Assembly (NCBI RefSeq): GCF_013409045.1
Contig: NZ_JACCBT010000001.1
Coordinates: 3,658,001 to 3,722,000 of the forward strand
Direction of reading: 5' to 3'
DNA: 64,000 nt
Source: Actinomadura citrea
GTDB taxonomy: Bacteria; Actinomycetota; Actinomycetes; Streptosporangiales; Streptosporangiaceae
Positions 1 through 8,422 of this stretch are shown here, one piece after another. A program made the position numbers and the translations under genes. Positions within the stretch are counted from its first letter, which is position 1; each line of letters begins with the position of its first letter. A model generated the notes under the pieces. That model was not told where the DNA came from, made no database searches, and worked only from the letters and a program-made list of their open reading frames with translations.

Positions 1-267
1 TACGGCGCTATCCAGATCGGCAGGGACACCCACATCGACCTCGACCTCGGGCTTAGATCGTTGATGGCATGCGCCCGCGCAGCTGTTCCTCGCGCAGATA
101 CGGAAGGGCCCGGGCCGCCCGCTGTCCTGAAACGGCCACGATGCGATCCGTGGTACTGGACGCTGATGTGAAGGTGGGTGGGCGACTCCGGGTCCCTGGT
201 CGTCAACGGGACGGCCCTGACCGTTCCATGTCTCGGCGGGAAGGGGCGGGCGGTGCGCCGGCCCGGT
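1..267. other. Left edge, no gene assigned
   Basis: The window opens in GC-rich sequence downstream of the AsnC-type regulator. Short frames exist on both strands, but none has a recognisable domain or a good ribosome binding site. The 3' end of a gene starting outside the window cannot be excluded. Confidence 0.3.
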
Positions 268-1272
268 TCATGGGCCAGGTAACCGAGTCGCACCCACCCG
301 TTTGCTGTTCCGGATGACGGGTGCGCTTTCCAGCTCGCGGATTCCCGGCAGGGTCCCTATCCCGCGTTCGAGGTAGTCGTACAGGGCGTCGACGTCGCGG
401 CAGGCGGCGAAGACCAGCAGGTTGGTCGGGCCGGTGGTCGCGGCGGCGAAGGCGGCCTCGGGATGGGCGGCCAGGGCCTCGGCCGTCCGCCGCAGCCGGG
501 CCGGATGGACGGTGAGCCAGAGGATGGCGAGGGTCTCGATTCCCAGCAGCAGCGGATCGATGTCCACGTCGAAGAACAGCGCGCCGCGCTCGCGCAGGTG
601 CGCCAGCCTGCGCCTGGCCGTCATCTCCGACCACCCGGTCTCCCTAGCGATCTCGGGATAGGTCGTGCGGCCGTCGTGGGCCAGCGTGGCCAGCAGTTGC
701 TCGTCGCCGTCCTGCAGGACGACCCGTCCTTCCGGTTCACGCGGCGGCTCGGGGGCGAGGGCGGCGACCTGCTCGGGAGCGAGCGAGTCGGCTCTGCCGT
801 GCCAGCCGGACGGGCCGCCCGCGAAGACGCGCAGCAGGCAGTGTGCCGTGACGCCGGTGACCCGCGGCGTCCTCGGCAACTGCCCGAGCAGCAGGGCGTC
901 GCGCTCGTGCGGGCCGCGGGCGCGGGTGACGCAGACGATCTGCGTTCCTCCCGAGGTGAGGCAGACCCAGGAGGTGTCCGGTCGGCGGGCGAGCGCGTCG
1001 GCGACGGGCACCGCCGCGTCGGGCGTCACCTGGATTCGGACGAACCACTCCACCCAGCCCAGCCGCCGGGCGTTCGGCAGGCCGACCACCCTGAGCGATT
1101 TGGCGGACCGGAGTCCGCGATAGCGCCGTGCGACGGTCTGATCGGACACGCCCAGCACCGACGCGATGCGGCTGAACGGCGCGCGCCCGTCGATGTGCAG
1201 TGCGTGGACGATCCGGCGGTCGAGTTCGTCCAGCACGAGGGAACCCATTGAGCCCAGCGTAACCGGGCTCAA
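268..1272 (-). CDS. Lrp/AsnC-family regulator with two AsnC modules
   Basis: DNA-binding regulator of 334 residues, about twice the usual Lrp/AsnC length. It has two HTH-plus-ligand-binding modules in tandem. The first HTH is near residues 13-60 (LDELDRRIVHALHIDGR) and the second near residues 195-240 (DEQLLATLAHDGRTTYPEIA). Tandem AsnC proteins are common in actinomycetes and usually control neighbouring metabolic genes. The annotated start is a TTG that overlaps the esterase stop (TTGA), which implies translational coupling. An ATG at 1248 is an equally reasonable start, since the conserved region begins just after it. It is the last gene of a VOC-esterase-regulator operon, so local autoregulation is likely. 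The effector is unknown. Confidence 0.85.
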   Translation of the reverse strand: MSPVTLGSMGSLVLDELDRRIVHALHIDGRAPFSRIASVLGVSDQTVARRYRGLRSAKSLRVVGLPNARRLGWVEWFVRIQVTPDAAVPVADALARRPDTSWVCLTSGGTQIVCVTRARGPHERDALLLGQLPRTPRVTGVTAHCLLRVFAGGPSGWHGRADSLAPEQVAALAPEPPREPEGRVVLQDGDEQLLATLAHDGRTTYPEIARETGWSEMTARRRLAHLRERGALFFDVDIDPLLLGIETLAILWLTVHPARLRRTAEALAAHPEAAFAAATTGPTNLLVFAACRDVDALYDYLERGIGTLPGIRELESAPVIRNSKRVGATRLPGP

Positions 1273-2495
1273 GTGAAGCGCCTGACGTGCGGGAACGGGG
1301 ACCAGCCGGGCGAACCGGCGTGGACGAAGCCCGTCCAGGCGCTATGGAGCTCGTCCGTCAGCCGCCGCAGGTCGGCGGACTCGGCGCCAGCCAGCATCGG
1401 CGCCGCGCGCCAGGCGTCCTGGCCGCCGAACACGAACGGCAGCTCGATGCAGTGGCACGCGCCGAAGGCGCTGCCGGGCGGCGACCAGTCGAACCGGAAG
1501 GCGAAGGCCGGCCGCCGGGCCGGCAGCAGGGCGCCCGTGCCGAAGAGCCGGGCGGTCACCTCCGCCGGGGCTCTGGGGAAGAACGCCCGTGCCTCGTCGC
1601 GGGTGGTGCCGATGAGCATCGGCACCGTGTCGGGGACGCCGGCGAGCAGGTCGGCGTGGACGCCGCCGTCGGCGACCAGCTGGAACGGCGGGGTCACCCG
1701 GAACGGCACGGCCATGCGCCGGGCGACCTCGCCCTGGGCGGCCAAGAGGCGGGAGACCTGTACGGTCCGCAGCCGGTCCGCCTCGCCGGACCGAAGGCCG
1801 AGGACGTCCAGCAGCCGCCGGCCGATCCCGGCCGCTTCGCGCGGGCTGTACGGCGGCACCCCGGTCGGCGTGCTCTGCAGCACGACCTGCTGGAACAGGC
1901 AGGAGCCGGCGGGACGGCCCAGCAGCGCGAGCGCGGACAGCGCCCCGGCGGACTGGCCCGCCAGCGTGACGCGGCCGGGGTCGCCGCCGAACGCGGCGAT
2001 GTTCTCCCGCACCCAGCCCAGCGCGGCGATCTGGTCGAGGAGGCCAACGTTCGCCGGACCGAACGTGGGCGACAGGTACAGGTATCCCAGGGCGCCCAGC
2101 CGGTAGTTGACCGTGACGACCACCATGCGGCCGCGTTCGGCGAGCAGGGCCCCGTCGTACCACGCCTCCGCGCCCGAGCCGCTGGTGAAGCCACCGCCGT
2201 GCAGCCAGACCAGCACCGGCAGCCCGGTGCCGCCCGGCGTCCAGACGTTCAACGACAGGCAGCCCTCGTCCTGGACGAGGTCGCTGCCGGGGCCCATGAC
2301 CCGCTCCAGCCGGGAGGGCGGCTGCGGGCACGCCGGCCCCGGACGGCCCGCGTCCCGCACCCCTTCCCAGACCGGAACCGGCCGCGGCGCGGCGAACCGC
2401 TCCGCCATGCCGTACGGGATGCCGAGGAACGCCGTGACCGCGCCGGTCGAGGCACCGCGCAGCGCTCCGGCGGGCGCGTGGACGAGGCCGGTCAT
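1269..2495 (-). CDS. Type-B carboxylesterase
   Basis: Serine hydrolase of the carboxylesterase/cholinesterase family that cleaves carboxylic esters. Visible motifs are the oxyanion-hole segment LVWLHGGGF, the nucleophile elbow GQSAG (Ser near residue 180), the acidic triad segment GTTRDEARAFFP and the His segment CHCIELPFVFG. At 408 residues it is shorter than the usual 480-500, mostly missing surface insertions. No signal peptide is seen, so it is probably cytoplasmic. A GGAGG lies 8 bases before the ATG, overlapping the end of the VOC gene. Co-transcription with a VOC protein and an AsnC regulator suggests breakdown of a small ester or lactone. The substrate cannot be told from sequence. 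Confidence 0.9.
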   Translation of the reverse strand: MTGLVHAPAGALRGASTGAVTAFLGIPYGMAERFAAPRPVPVWEGVRDAGRPGPACPQPPSRLERVMGPGSDLVQDEGCLSLNVWTPGGTGLPVLVWLHGGGFTSGSGAEAWYDGALLAERGRMVVVTVNYRLGALGYLYLSPTFGPANVGLLDQIAALGWVRENIAAFGGDPGRVTLAGQSAGALSALALLGRPAGSCLFQQVVLQSTPTGVPPYSPREAAGIGRRLLDVLGLRSGEADRLRTVQVSRLLAAQGEVARRMAVPFRVTPPFQLVADGGVHADLLAGVPDTVPMLIGTTRDEARAFFPRAPAEVTARLFGTGALLPARRPAFAFRFDWSPPGSAFGACHCIELPFVFGGQDAWRAAPMLAGAESADLRRLTDELHSAWTGFVHAGSPGWSPFPHVRRFT

Positions 2496-2498
2496 CGG

Positions 2499-3377
2499 TC
2501 AGACCTCCAGGAAGGCGATCGCGGCGCCGCGCGCTTCGGCAGCCCCGACAAAAAATCCGTCCGGCAACTCGCGGACGGTGAATCCGTTGCCTTCCACCAG
2601 CGCGCGGGCCGCGCCGACGTTCTTGACGGCCACGGCCTGCCCCGCGAGGTAGGGCAGCGCGGGCACCGGCTCGCCAGGCAGCACCTCGCCGAAAGCGGAC
2701 ACCGCGACGATCTCCATCCGGCCCGCGTCGAGGAGAAGGACGCGCCGGGGGCCTTCGGCGATCGGCGCGACGCCCAGGATGCGGGCGTAGCGGGCGACGG
2801 TGGCCTCCAGGTCGGCGTCGTCCACCACCAGCAGCACGCTGTGCAGGTGGGTGGCGCCGTTGGCGTGGTCGAGGTAGCGGGGCTGGTGGATCAGCTCGGG
2901 CGTCAGATGGCGCGCGATGTGGATCAGCCCTTCGGGGGTGAGGTCGCGGTCGAGGTGCACCGCCTCGAACCGCGCCGTCGCCGTCCCGCCGGGCGTCTCC
3001 ACGTCCCGCTGCAACGGCAGCACCCCCGACGACGACAGCCCCGCCTCGCGCAGCCGCCTCTCGACGGCCTCGGCGTCGCCGCATCCGAACGAGCAGCCGT
3101 GCAGCCCCTCGTACCGTGAGATCAGCGGGCGGATGTTCCACGGGTCGACCGATCCGTCCCCGAACAGGCCGAGCAGTTCCAGGTACGTCCGGCCGAACAG
3201 CGCGCACCGGTTGCCGGCGCCCATCGGCTTGCGCTCGCCGCCGGGGCGGTGGGAGCCAATGTGCATGGACAGCGGGCTCAGGGTGAAGCCGAGCGCCTCG
3301 TAGGTCGCCGCGGTGGCGTCTATGTCGGTGGTGTAGAGGACGGAGTGGTCGATCCTGTCGACGTCGTGAGCGATCAT
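2499..3377 (-). CDS. VOC superfamily (glyoxalase-like) protein
   Basis: A 292-residue protein made of two vicinal-oxygen-chelate modules. The N-terminal half starts DRIDHSVLYTTDIDATAATY and a second repeat begins near residue 150 (HLHSVLLVVDDADLEAT). The family includes dioxygenases, glyoxalases and isomerases. The start MIAHDVDRIDHSVLYT resembles the glyoxalase-like domain in which His 11 would be a metal ligand. It is the first gene of the operon and ends 4 bases before the esterase start. No Shine-Dalgarno is obvious upstream, so leaderless translation is possible. The precise reaction is unknown; a ring-opening or lactone-processing step paired with the esterase is inference. Confidence 0.8.
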   Translation of the reverse strand: MIAHDVDRIDHSVLYTTDIDATAATYEALGFTLSPLSMHIGSHRPGGERKPMGAGNRCALFGRTYLELLGLFGDGSVDPWNIRPLISRYEGLHGCSFGCGDAEAVERRLREAGLSSSGVLPLQRDVETPGGTATARFEAVHLDRDLTPEGLIHIARHLTPELIHQPRYLDHANGATHLHSVLLVVDDADLEATVARYARILGVAPIAEGPRRVLLLDAGRMEIVAVSAFGEVLPGEPVPALPYLAGQAVAVKNVGAARALVEGNGFTVRELPDGFFVGAAEARGAAIAFLEV

Positions 3378-3603
3378 GCCATTCAGGCTGCCGCTCCGCT
3401 CCGGACCATTCCAGCCACTGGTGCCGGATTGATGGATTCCGACATGATGCCGCGAGTGATGATGGAATTCATTTCGGCCGCGATCCGCCGATTACGATGC
3501 GCACGAGGGGCCGCCGCGACCACACCGGAGCCCGCAGACGAGAATGCAGAAGGTGCCCGCCGCGGCTCGCGCGGCGGGCGCCCACCGGTCATCGACCCGT
3601 CAG

Positions 3604-4013
3604 AAAAGCCGCATCGTGGTCGAACGCTGCGTCGGACGCCTCAAGCAAGAGTCGATCCGCGCCGCCCGCCCGGACGGCGCCCCGATCTACGGGATCCTGG
3701 ACAATCTTTCGGCAAACAAGACCCCGCAGAGCAGGGCGTGGGCGGCCCGCAACAACGTCGAGTTGTGCCTGACGCCCACCTACGCCTCGTGGGCCAACCC
3801 GATCGAGGCGCAGTTCGGGCCACTGCGCACTTCGTGATGGGCGATTCCCATCCCAACCACACCGTGCTGGCGTTGGAGATACAGGCCTACCTGCGCTGGC
3901 GCAACGCCAACGCCCGCCATCCCGACCTGCTGGCCGCCCAACGCCGCGAACGCGCCCGCGTCCGGAGCGAACGCAGGCAACGCTGGGGACGACCACGCCC
4001 GAAGGCAGCATGA
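3604..4013 (+). pseudogene. IS630-family transposase, 3' remnant, frameshifted
   Basis: The C-terminal part of an IS630/Tc1-type DDE transposase is readable in two frames. The first frame gives SRIVVERCVGRLKQES and then GILDNLSANKTP, the segment with the second catalytic Asp, followed by PTYASWANPIEAQFG, which has the catalytic Glu. Near 3830 the reading shifts by one base and continues as FVMGDSHPNHTVLA and YLRWRNANARHPDLL to a TGA at 4011. A single-base deletion in the GCGCACTTCG stretch explains the shift. The N-terminal half, including the first Asp, is absent, so the element is dead. Confidence 0.8.
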
Positions 4014-4314
4014 TCTGACCCGGTGAACGTTCGTGGTCACCGCACTAGCCGCTCGATCCTGGGGGCTGGACGGTGCACCAGCTGCGGCATTCTGCCCTGC
4101 AGGATCCAACGGCTACCGCCCGCCACCGAACTGGCCAAGTCCTGCCACCAGCGCATGGCCAGCCTCGGTGCCTACGTCCGGCTCGGGCTTCCGCTAGCGT
4201 CACCACCACCGCCGATCCCGCCATCCGCCCGCCTGCCACCACAACGGTTAACGTTCGCGTGGGCGGCGACAAGTGCCCCGGGCAACGGGTCCTGAGGGTG
4301 CTGGAGCGTGAGCG
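4014..4314. other. Gap between IS remnant and ars genes
   Basis: No gene is supported here. Two imperfect copies of a GTNAACGTTCG motif (about 4023 and 4248) flank the stretch and might be relics of the IS insertion, but I cannot assign terminal inverted repeats. Short open frames lack recognisable domains. Confidence 0.3.
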
Positions 4315-4716
4315 TCAGATGGTGAGTTCGGCGGTGAGTTCTTCGATGCGGCCGCGGATCTGGTCACGGATGGGGCGGACGGCGTCGACGCCTTGGCCGG
4401 CGGGGTCGTCGAGCTGCCAGTCGAGGTAGCGCTTGCCGGGGAAGACGGGACAGGTGTCGCCGCAGCCCATGGTGATGACGACATCGGAGGCCTGAACGGC
4501 GTCCACGGTGAGGACCTTGGGGATCTCGGCGGAGATGTCGATGCCCTCTTCGGCCATGGCCTGGACGACTGCGGGGTTCACGTGGTCAGCGGGCTCAGAC
4601 CCGGCGGAGCGAACTTCGACCCGGTCACCGGCGAGGTGGGTGAGGTAGGCGGCGGCCATCTGGGATCGTCCGGCATTGTGGACGCAGACGAACAGCACAC
4701 TGGGCTTGCCAGGCAT
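4315..4716 (-). CDS. arsC: Arsenate reductase (LMW-phosphatase type)
   Basis: A 133-residue cytoplasmic arsenate reductase converting As(V) to As(III) for export. It has the low-molecular-weight tyrosine phosphatase P-loop CVHNAGRS (C-X5-R) near the N-terminus and the second redox region MGCGDTCPVFPGKRYLDW. The start at 4716 (MPGKPSVLFVCVHN) is chosen because family proteins begin just before the P-loop; the frame is open further upstream, but that part is antisense-like junk. Actinobacterial homologues use mycothiol/mycoredoxin or thioredoxin, and which applies here is not visible. It is the last gene of the arsR-acr3-arsC-arsC operon. Its start lies inside the 3' end of the preceding arsC-like gene (92-base overlap). 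Confidence 0.92.
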   Translation of the reverse strand: MPGKPSVLFVCVHNAGRSQMAAAYLTHLAGDRVEVRSAGSEPADHVNPAVVQAMAEEGIDISAEIPKVLTVDAVQASDVVITMGCGDTCPVFPGKRYLDWQLDDPAGQGVDAVRPIRDQIRGRIEELTAELTI

Positions 4717-5347
4717 CAAGGCTCCGTTGCGGGTCGCGGGTGGTGAGCAGGTCGTTGACGAGCAGGTCGAGCTCGTCGCGGATGCGGCGGATCTCGTCCA
4801 AGGGCTGGCCGGCAGGGTCAGGGATGATCCAGTCCAGGTAGCGGACGCCGGGCGCGAGGGCACACGCGCCGCCGCAGCCCAGCGTGATGACCAGATCGGC
4901 GGCGCCGACCAGCTCGTCGGTCAGCGGCTTGGGGAACTCGGCGGACAGATCCACGCCGATCTCGGCCATGACCTCGACGACGGCCAGTTCCAGTTCGGCG
5001 GTCGGTGCCGTGCCTGCCGAACGTGCGTGCACACGGCCTTGTCCGCGCGCTATGGCGAGTGCCGCTGCCATCTGGGAGCGTCCGGCGTTGGCGTCGCAGA
5101 CGAACAGCACCTCGGGGACCGGCTTGGCCAGTCGGCCGTCGGCCTGGGCGAGGGCGGTGAGCCGCTCGGTGGCGAACCGCTCGGCCAGGACCACCAGGTA
5201 GGCGCCGATGCGCGAGGTGGAGTGCAGCTGCTGGTAGGAGTCGATGACCAGGCGCCTCAAGGTGTCGGCGGAGACCGGCCCATGGAAGCGGGCGGCCAGT
5301 CGCGCGGCGACGCGGTCGAAGACGGCGCGGTCGAGGGTCGCGCTCAT
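4625..5347 (-). CDS. Three-helix-bundle arsenate reductase-like protein
   Basis: A 240-residue protein with an N-terminal helical domain (residues 1-75, YQQLHSTSRIGAYLVVLAE), as found in actinobacterial ArsC proteins with a three-helix dimerisation bundle. A low-molecular-weight phosphatase domain follows, with P-loop CDANAGRS and the segment LGCGGACALAPGVRYLDW. It probably reduces arsenate alongside the downstream ArsC. ATGA overlap with acr3 indicates translational coupling. The last ~35 residues (after LLVNDLLTTRDPQ) are basic and do not look like the family. They arise because the frame runs 92 bases into the next gene, so a lost stop or a frameshift near 4720-4740 is possible. Confidence 0.85.
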   Translation of the reverse strand: MSATLDRAVFDRVAARLAARFHGPVSADTLRRLVIDSYQQLHSTSRIGAYLVVLAERFATERLTALAQADGRLAKPVPEVLFVCDANAGRSQMAAALAIARGQGRVHARSAGTAPTAELELAVVEVMAEIGVDLSAEFPKPLTDELVGAADLVITLGCGGACALAPGVRYLDWIIPDPAGQPLDEIRRIRDELDLLVNDLLTTRDPQRSLDAWQAQCAVRLRPQCRTIPDGRRLPHPPRR

Positions 5348-6456
5348 CGTCGCCTCTCCAGCCGATCGGGTGCGATGGAGAAGCGGCGGCGGAGCCAGAG
5401 CGAGACGTAGACGAGCCCGACCAGCACGGGTACCTCGATCAGGGGCCCGACGACGCCCGACAGGGCTTGGCCGGAGGTGACGCCGAAGGTTCCGATCGCG
5501 ACCGCGATGGCCAGCTCGAAGTTGTTTCCGGCGGCGGTGAACGCCAGGGTCGCGGTGCGCGGGTAGGGCAGTCGGACGCCGCGTCCGAGGGCGAACGCCC
5601 CGCCCCACATCAGCGCGAAGTAGGCCAGCAGCGGGAGCGCGATCCGGGCGACGTCGCCGGGCTGGGACGTGATCGTCTTTCCCTGCAGGGCGAACAGGAT
5701 CACGATGGTGAACAGCAGCCCGTACAGCGCGACCGGGCCGATGCGGGGAAGGAACCGCGACTCGTACCATTCGCGGCCGCGGGCCTTCTCGCCGAAACGC
5801 CGGGTGAGGTAGCCGGCCAGCAGCGGGACGCCGAGGAACACCAGCACGTTCACGACGATCTTGCCGGTGGAGAAGTGCAGGTCGCCTGTGTCCAGACCGA
5901 GCCAGCCCGGCAGGAGGTGCAGGTAGAACCAGCCGAGCACCCCGAACGCGATGACCTGGAACACCGAGTTGAGCGCCACCAGCACCGCGGCGGCTTCCCG
6001 GTCGCCGCAGGCCAGGTCGTTCCAGATGATGACCATGGCGATGCAGCGGGCGAGCCCGACGATGATGAGCCCGGTGCGGTACTCGGGCAGATCGGGCAGG
6101 AAGATCCACGCCAGCGCGAACATCACGGCGGGCCCGACGATCCAGTTCAGAATCAGCGAGGAGATCATGAGGCGGCGGTCGCCGGTGACGGTGCTGAGCC
6201 GGTCGTAGCGAACCTTGGCCAGCACCGGGTACATCATGATCAGGAGCCCGAGCGCGATCGGGATGGAGATCCCACCGAGTTCGACCTTGCTCAGCGCGTC
6301 GTCCAGGCCGGGGATGGCACGTCCGAGCCCGAGGCCGACCGCCATCGCGGCGATGATCCAGACGGGCAGGAACCGGTCCAGCCTCGACAGCCCCGCGACC
6401 ACCGTGGGCTCGGCGCGGCCCGCTGCCGCAGTGGGCGCCGATTCGGTGCTGGTCAT
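5344..6456 (-). CDS. acr3: Arsenite efflux permease Acr3
   Basis: A 370-residue inner-membrane arsenite exporter of the ACR3 (BASS-like) family, with about ten transmembrane segments. Signature segments are GLARCIAMVIIWNDLACGD, with the conserved Cys that binds As(III), and AAGNNFELAIAVAIGTFG, with the conserved Glu. It uses the proton motive force to expel As(III) made by the two downstream reductases. The start at 6456 is an ATG overlapping the arsR stop (ATGA). The frame remains open upstream to about 6678, but that part is the arsR gene in another frame. Confidence 0.95.
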   Translation of the reverse strand: MTSTESAPTAAAGRAEPTVVAGLSRLDRFLPVWIIAAMAVGLGLGRAIPGLDDALSKVELGGISIPIALGLLIMMYPVLAKVRYDRLSTVTGDRRLMISSLILNWIVGPAVMFALAWIFLPDLPEYRTGLIIVGLARCIAMVIIWNDLACGDREAAAVLVALNSVFQVIAFGVLGWFYLHLLPGWLGLDTGDLHFSTGKIVVNVLVFLGVPLLAGYLTRRFGEKARGREWYESRFLPRIGPVALYGLLFTIVILFALQGKTITSQPGDVARIALPLLAYFALMWGGAFALGRGVRLPYPRTATLAFTAAGNNFELAIAVAIGTFGVTSGQALSGVVGPLIEVPVLVGLVYVSLWLRRRFSIAPDRLERRR

Positions 6457-6761
6457 GTGCAGGGCCTCTTCCGCTGGTGCAGATCGACGTGGCGGGCGGC
6501 TTCGGCCAGCCCGGTCAGCTGAGCGGCCAGGTCGTCCAGCGCTTCGGGGCGCAGCCGGTAGTAGGTGAAGCGGCCGCACGGCTCGGTGTCGACCAGGCCC
6601 GCTTGACGCAGCGCGCGCAGGTGGTTGGAGATGTTGGTCTGCTTGGCGCCGGTCTCTTCGACCAGGTGGCAGGTGCACAGGGCCTCGGCTGCCAGCAGCG
6701 ACACGATCTGCGCGCGGAGCGGGTCCGCGAGCACCCTCATTACATCATTCTCTACTGACAT
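6453..6761 (-). CDS. arsR: ArsR-family repressor (CTC motif)
   Basis: A 102-residue winged-helix repressor that starts the arsR-acr3-arsC-arsC operon. The sensor cysteines are C29 and C31 in ALCTCHLVEETG, in the helix that carries the classic ELCVCDL As(III) site; C62 is a possible third ligand. The recognition helix region is KQTNISNHLRALRQAG. In absence of arsenite it should bind its own promoter. The AT-rich stretch just upstream (6740-6785) contains partly symmetric ATCATC/GTGATG segments that could be its operator. It is quite different from the second ArsR at 10353, so two sensors serve this island. Confidence 0.92.
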   Translation of the reverse strand: MSVENDVMRVLADPLRAQIVSLLAAEALCTCHLVEETGAKQTNISNHLRALRQAGLVDTEPCGRFTYYRLRPEALDDLAAQLTGLAEAARHVDLHQRKRPCT

Positions 6762-6778
6762 CACCACAGGATGATACG

Positions 6779-6994
6779 TTAGCAGGGATGCTGACCTGCG
6801 GCTTTGCGGGCTGGTGGGGGGTGTCGCCGTGCGCAAAGGCGCTGCAGGCGCTCCGACTTGGCCTCGTCGTCGGCCAGCGGGCTGCCCGGCTGGATCTCTC
6901 ATGCCTGCGGTCGGGCTCGCAGCGCCTGGTGGCGCTGGTGCTCCCGGTCGACCAGGCGCACCAGTTTGTGCAGGAGTTCCTGCTCGTCGCTCAT
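6779..6994 (-). pseudogene. DUF2630-like small protein, broken
   Basis: A frame starting ATG at 6994 reads MSDEQELLHKLVRLVDREH, very like the start of DUF2630 proteins (small actinobacterial proteins of ~80 residues). It meets a TGA at 6899-6901 after 31 codons. In the same frame it then continues LADDEAKSERLQRL and ends ARKAAGQHPC, which resembles the arginine-rich family C-terminus. One nonsense codon plus some divergence suggests a dead or dying gene between the MFS exporter and arsR. The family call rests on recall of the N- and C-terminal pattern. Confidence 0.4.
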
Positions 6995-7051
6995 GCCCGC
7001 CGCCGGTACGCCCGCGTCCGGCAAGACGGCCAAGCAATTTCCCCGACCGTT

Positions 7052-8419
7052 CTACCTGGGCGGCTGGTCGGCGGGGCCGGTGCTGGTGGCCGCGGCGCGG
7101 CGGGGGATGCTGCCCGTGGCCGCCAGGGCGGCCAGTGCCGCGGTGGCGGCGAGGGCTGCGAACAGGGCGGGGTAGCCGCCCAGGGCGGTGGCCAGGGCGG
7201 CTCCTGCGGCGGGGGCGATGGCGCCGGCGATGGTGACGGGCGCAGCCATGACGCCCGACAGGGATCCGTAGGCGGCGGTGCCCCAGCGGTCGGATACGGC
7301 GGTGGCCTGCAGCAGGGTGGCGATACCGCGGGTGGTCCCGGCCAGGACGGCGATGGCGATGAGCAGCGGGAGGGGGCCTGGGACCGCGGCCAGCACGGTG
7401 GTGGTGAGGGCGGAGGCGGCCAGGATGCACACGGTGCGGGTGCGGACGCTGCTGCGGCGGACCAGGGCGCGGTAGCCCAGCCTTCCGGCGACCTGCCCGA
7501 CGCCGCCCAGGCCGAGCGCCCAGGCGGCGATGCCGCTGGAGGCGCCGCGTGCGGTCAGCAGCGGAATGAGGTTGGTCAGCACGGCGTACATCGAGAACGC
7601 CGACAACGTCAGCGCTGCGGTCAGCAGCAGGAACGGCGAACTGCGCACCACCGTGCGGACCGCCGCGTCCATCTGGTCGTTGCTCTGGTCGCGGCCGGCA
7701 TCGCCATCGCCGGCGGAGCCACCGGAGCCGGGGTGGCGCTCGATGGGCGGCGGCCAGGGGCGGCGCAGCGCGAAGTAGTGCAGCGGGATGGTCACCGCGG
7801 CCAGGACGGCGGCCAGCACCAGGTAGACGGCCCGCCAGGACATCTGGTCGGCCAGGGCGCTGGTGAGGGGCGCGAAGACGGTGCTGGCCAGCCCCGCGAC
7901 GAGGGTGAGGGTGGTGAGCGCGCCCAGGTGGTGGGGGGCGTGGTAGCGGGTGAGGGCGGCGAACGCGGGCTGGTAGAGCACAGCGGTCATCGCGGTCCCG
8001 GCCAGCAGCCACGCGGCCACGAACCAGCCCAGGTTCGGAGCGGCCGCCAGGCCCAGGACGGCCAGGGCACCCAGCACCGAGCCGCCGGTCATCAGGGCGC
8101 GGGGGCCGTGCCGGTCCAGGGCGCGGCCGAGCGGGATGCCGCCGAGGGCGGCCAGGACGAGCGCGGCGGAGAACGCCGCGGTGATGGCCCCGGTGGACCA
8201 GCCGGTGTCGTGGCTGATGTGAGGGGCCAGGACGGGGAAGGCGTAGTAGAGGATTCCCCAGCTGGTGATCTCGGTGACGCACAGCGCGATCAGCGGGACG
8301 CGGGTGACCGCACCGTTGGCGGTGGCGCTGTTCGGGCTGCTGGGAGCGGTGGAGCCGGAGCCGGCGGCGGGATCACCCGTCGCCGGCACCGGCCCTGGCG
8401 TCGATGGTTCGTGGGGCAC
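7052..8419 (-). CDS. MFS transporter in arsenic island
   Basis: A 455-residue major facilitator with twelve predicted membrane segments and a central cytoplasmic loop rich in Pro, Gly and Asp (residues ~222-255). An early segment reads GILYYAFPVLAPHISHDTGW, and the MFS loop 2-3 motif appears as GIPLGRALDRHGPRALM. It starts with GTG only 3 bases after the stop of the Cys-rich flavoprotein gene, with no clear Shine-Dalgarno, so the two are translationally linked. Related MFS genes are frequent in actinobacterial ars clusters; an export substrate such as an oxidised or organic arsenical is inference. Confidence 0.88.
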   Translation of the reverse strand: MPHEPSTPGPVPATGDPAAGSGSTAPSSPNSATANGAVTRVPLIALCVTEITSWGILYYAFPVLAPHISHDTGWSTGAITAAFSAALVLAALGGIPLGRALDRHGPRALMTGGSVLGALAVLGLAAAPNLGWFVAAWLLAGTAMTAVLYQPAFAALTRYHAPHHLGALTTLTLVAGLASTVFAPLTSALADQMSWRAVYLVLAAVLAAVTIPLHYFALRRPWPPPIERHPGSGGSAGDGDAGRDQSNDQMDAAVRTVVRSSPFLLLTAALTLSAFSMYAVLTNLIPLLTARGASSGIAAWALGLGGVGQVAGRLGYRALVRRSSVRTRTVCILAASALTTTVLAAVPGPLPLLIAIAVLAGTTRGIATLLQATAVSDRWGTAAYGSLSGVMAAPVTIAGAIAPAAGAALATALGGYPALFAALAATAALAALAATGSIPRRAAATSTGPADQPPR

Positions 8420-8422
8420 CGG

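Noticed and set aside
1287..3119. 610-codon open frame on the plus strand, and a 621-codon minus frame over the same stretch
   Set aside because: Both overlay the esterase and VOC genes in other frames; low-complexity Arg/Pro/Ala composition.
4022..4262. GTNAACGTTCG pair as IS terminal repeats
   Set aside because: Direct rather than inverted, and no second element boundary fits the IS630 remnant.
6457..6678. N-terminal extension of Acr3
   Set aside because: This stretch is arsR read in another frame; the ATG at 6456 overlaps the arsR stop.
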